From Bacteroidota bacterium (GTDB lineage Bacteria > Bacteroidota > Bacteroidia > 2-12-FULL-35-15), in contig CANIQT010000014.1 of the NCBI GenBank assembly GCA_947469885.1, positions 1 to 44,304 on the forward strand: a DNA stretch of 44,304 nt. The letters run 5' to 3'. The position numbers were made by a program, and so were the translations under genes. This document shows, one piece after another, positions 43,500 to 44,304 of this stretch. Position 1 is the first letter of the stretch, and each line of letters begins with the position of its first letter. The notes below the pieces were generated by a model. It was not told the origin of the DNA. It searched no databases and worked only from the letters and a program-made list of their open reading frames with translations.

Positions 43500-43674
43500 G
43501 TACTTGTTTGTGTCTTATATTTCTCTCGCCAAAAAATAGTTGTTCTGTTTTGTAAATACTATCCTCCAATTTATATCCTTGTTTTGCCACCAAACAACCA
43601 TTATTATATTTAAAAAACAGAGTTTGTCCCAAATTACAAGTAATGTTTTGTTTTCCAAACAAAGGTTGTTGCAT
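43492..43674 (-). CDS. Possible small protein of 60 residues
   Basis: A minus-strand frame (MQQPLFGKQNITCNLGQTLF ... CLVAKQGYKLEDSIYKTEQ). The composition is balanced and it ends at a terminator-like hairpin, which supports transcription. No family is recognised and the start lies inside a repeat-like zone. It could be noncoding or a gene fragment. Confidence 0.3.
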   Translation of the reverse strand: MQQPLFGKQNITCNLGQTLFFKYNNGCLVAKQGYKLEDSIYKTEQLFFGERNIRHKQVQK

Positions 43675-43803
43675 GTAACAGATAAAGTTTAGAATATAAA
43701 TCTAAAAATGTAACACGTAACAACTAGTATTTTGTTTACAAAACATAATCTGTAATACGTAACAAGTGGAATTCTGTTAACAGAATGCCACTTGTTACGT
43801 CTG
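43638..43803. repeat. Array of related palindromes, including a 44-bp one
   Basis: ACGTAACAAGTGG-a-ATTCTGTT / AACAGAAT-g-CCACTTGTTACGT forms a near-perfect 44-bp palindrome (43757-43800) with one mismatched pair. Similar but weaker units lie before it: TGTAACACGTAACAAC ... TATTTTGTTTACAAAACA (about 43708-43748), and ACAAGTAATGTTTTGTTTTC ... CATGTAACA (about 43638-43681). Confidence 0.85.
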
Positions 43804-43969
43804 TATTTCAATATTTTAAGTAAAATAGGTCTTTTGTTCCCTTTTTTGTATTATTTTTGAAATTCATTAGAATTAGGTACAATAAAATGAACTCTTTATT
43901 GAATTAAAAACGAAGAAAAAGCAAACAAACAACACTCATTTATTTATAAAAAACGAATCAATAACTCCT

Positions 43970-44304
43970 ATGATTATCAGAAGATTTTTGTCAAGAACAG
44001 ATGATGAAATTACCATTGCAATATACAGAGCATTTAACGCAATGGGCATAGTTATTCCATCCGAAATTACCCTGCGACCAACCACCAAAACTAGGCTCAT
44101 AGCCTTGAACAATAATTGGAAAGAGGCGCAAAGGAATAGAATAAAAGCAATGGCTCTTAAAACCATGGCTACAGCACAAGTTGTGACTACTAAAGCCGAT
44201 GCTGAGTTATACATTCGTCATTTTATTATGGTATATAATCTTGGTGTTGACCGTACTATTTATACAAAACCGCAACGTATTTTTTTTCATCTTGATAAGG
44301 ATAG
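43970..44304 (+). CDS. Unknown protein, truncated by the window edge
   Basis: At least 111 residues of an open frame beginning MIIRRFLSRTDDEITIAIYR and including RPTTKTRLIALNNNWKEAQR and AMALKTMATAQVVTTKADAE. The frame is still open at the last base. It has no signal peptide and looks helical with an Ala/Thr-rich second half. I recall similar unnamed Bacteroidota proteins but no function. It follows the palindrome array. The exact start is not certain, since the frame is open further upstream. Confidence 0.7.
   Translation, partial: MIIRRFLSRTDDEITIAIYRAFNAMGIVIPSEITLRPTTKTRLIALNNNWKEAQRNRIKAMALKTMATAQVVTTKADAELYIRHFIMVYNLGVDRTIYTKPQRIFFHLDKD

Overview
This window is a stretch of a Bacteroidota chromosome, AT-rich and probably from a free-living or environmental lineage. 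Three kinds of evidence support this. First, several proteins end in type IX secretion (T9SS) sorting domains (29933-30721, 37892-40981, 41021-42214). Second, promoter-like elements of the Bacteroidota form TTTG-N19-TAnnTTTG occur, with perfect matches in front of tRNA-Lys and the HD-domain gene. Third, most genes lack Shine-Dalgarno sites. Gene families typical of the phylum are present: DUF5686 barrel proteins, SpoIID-like and DUF2279 proteins, PD40/PKD proteins and orphan antitoxin-like proteins. TAG and TGA both serve as ordinary stops here.

Layout. 1-2.2 kb: an accessory-looking strip (unknown protein, secreted-nuclease-like protein) ending at tRNA-Lys. 2.5-9.4 kb: a housekeeping block (aroK, phosphoribosyltransferase, queuosine-precursor transporter, HD hydrolase, TMEM175-type channel, trmD, rplS, prfC). 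9.4-12.8 kb: a decaying or accessory strip with two genes broken by in-frame stops, a 21-bp minisatellite and a run of 16 G. 12.8-23.3 kb: an envelope block (surE, small membrane protein, lpxB, SpoIID-like protein, DUF2279 protein, a very large alpha-2-macroglobulin). 23.3-28.6 kb: secreted proteins, lipoproteins and an orphan protein on the minus strand, with dispersed GC-rich palindromes and a 42-bp tandem array. 29-31.7 kb: a frameshifted winged-helix regulator with a candidate operator, a T9SS cargo, an HNH protein and an antitoxin-like protein. 31.8-43.4 kb: DUF5686 protein, membrane J-domain protein, thioredoxin-fold protein, cold-shock protein, T9SS cargo proteins and a pair of paralogous lipoproteins. 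43.4-44.3 kb: hairpins, a 44-bp palindrome and the start of another unknown gene running off the window.

How the genes work together. The housekeeping genes cover shikimate and tRNA modification/translation functions. surE-lpxB and its neighbours, SpoIID, DUF2279 and alpha-2-macroglobulin form an envelope set (lipid A, cell wall, protease defence). The T9SS cargo proteins and PD40/PKD protein are surface or secreted products; the T9SS machinery itself is not in the window.

Most notable. (1) Three genes need the same one-base correction, an extra A in an A-run, to regain a full-length frame, and two neighbouring genes carry single in-frame stops. This is either a consistent sequence-error signature, homopolymer slippage, or real decay. 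(2) Four uncharacterised proteins (716-1519, 11380-12108, 27654-28607, 43970-end) are scattered through the window; two lie beside tandem arrays with periods of exactly 21 and 42 bp (two and four DNA turns) and a third follows an array of long palindromes. This is the best candidate here for something undescribed, but function cannot be read from sequence alone.
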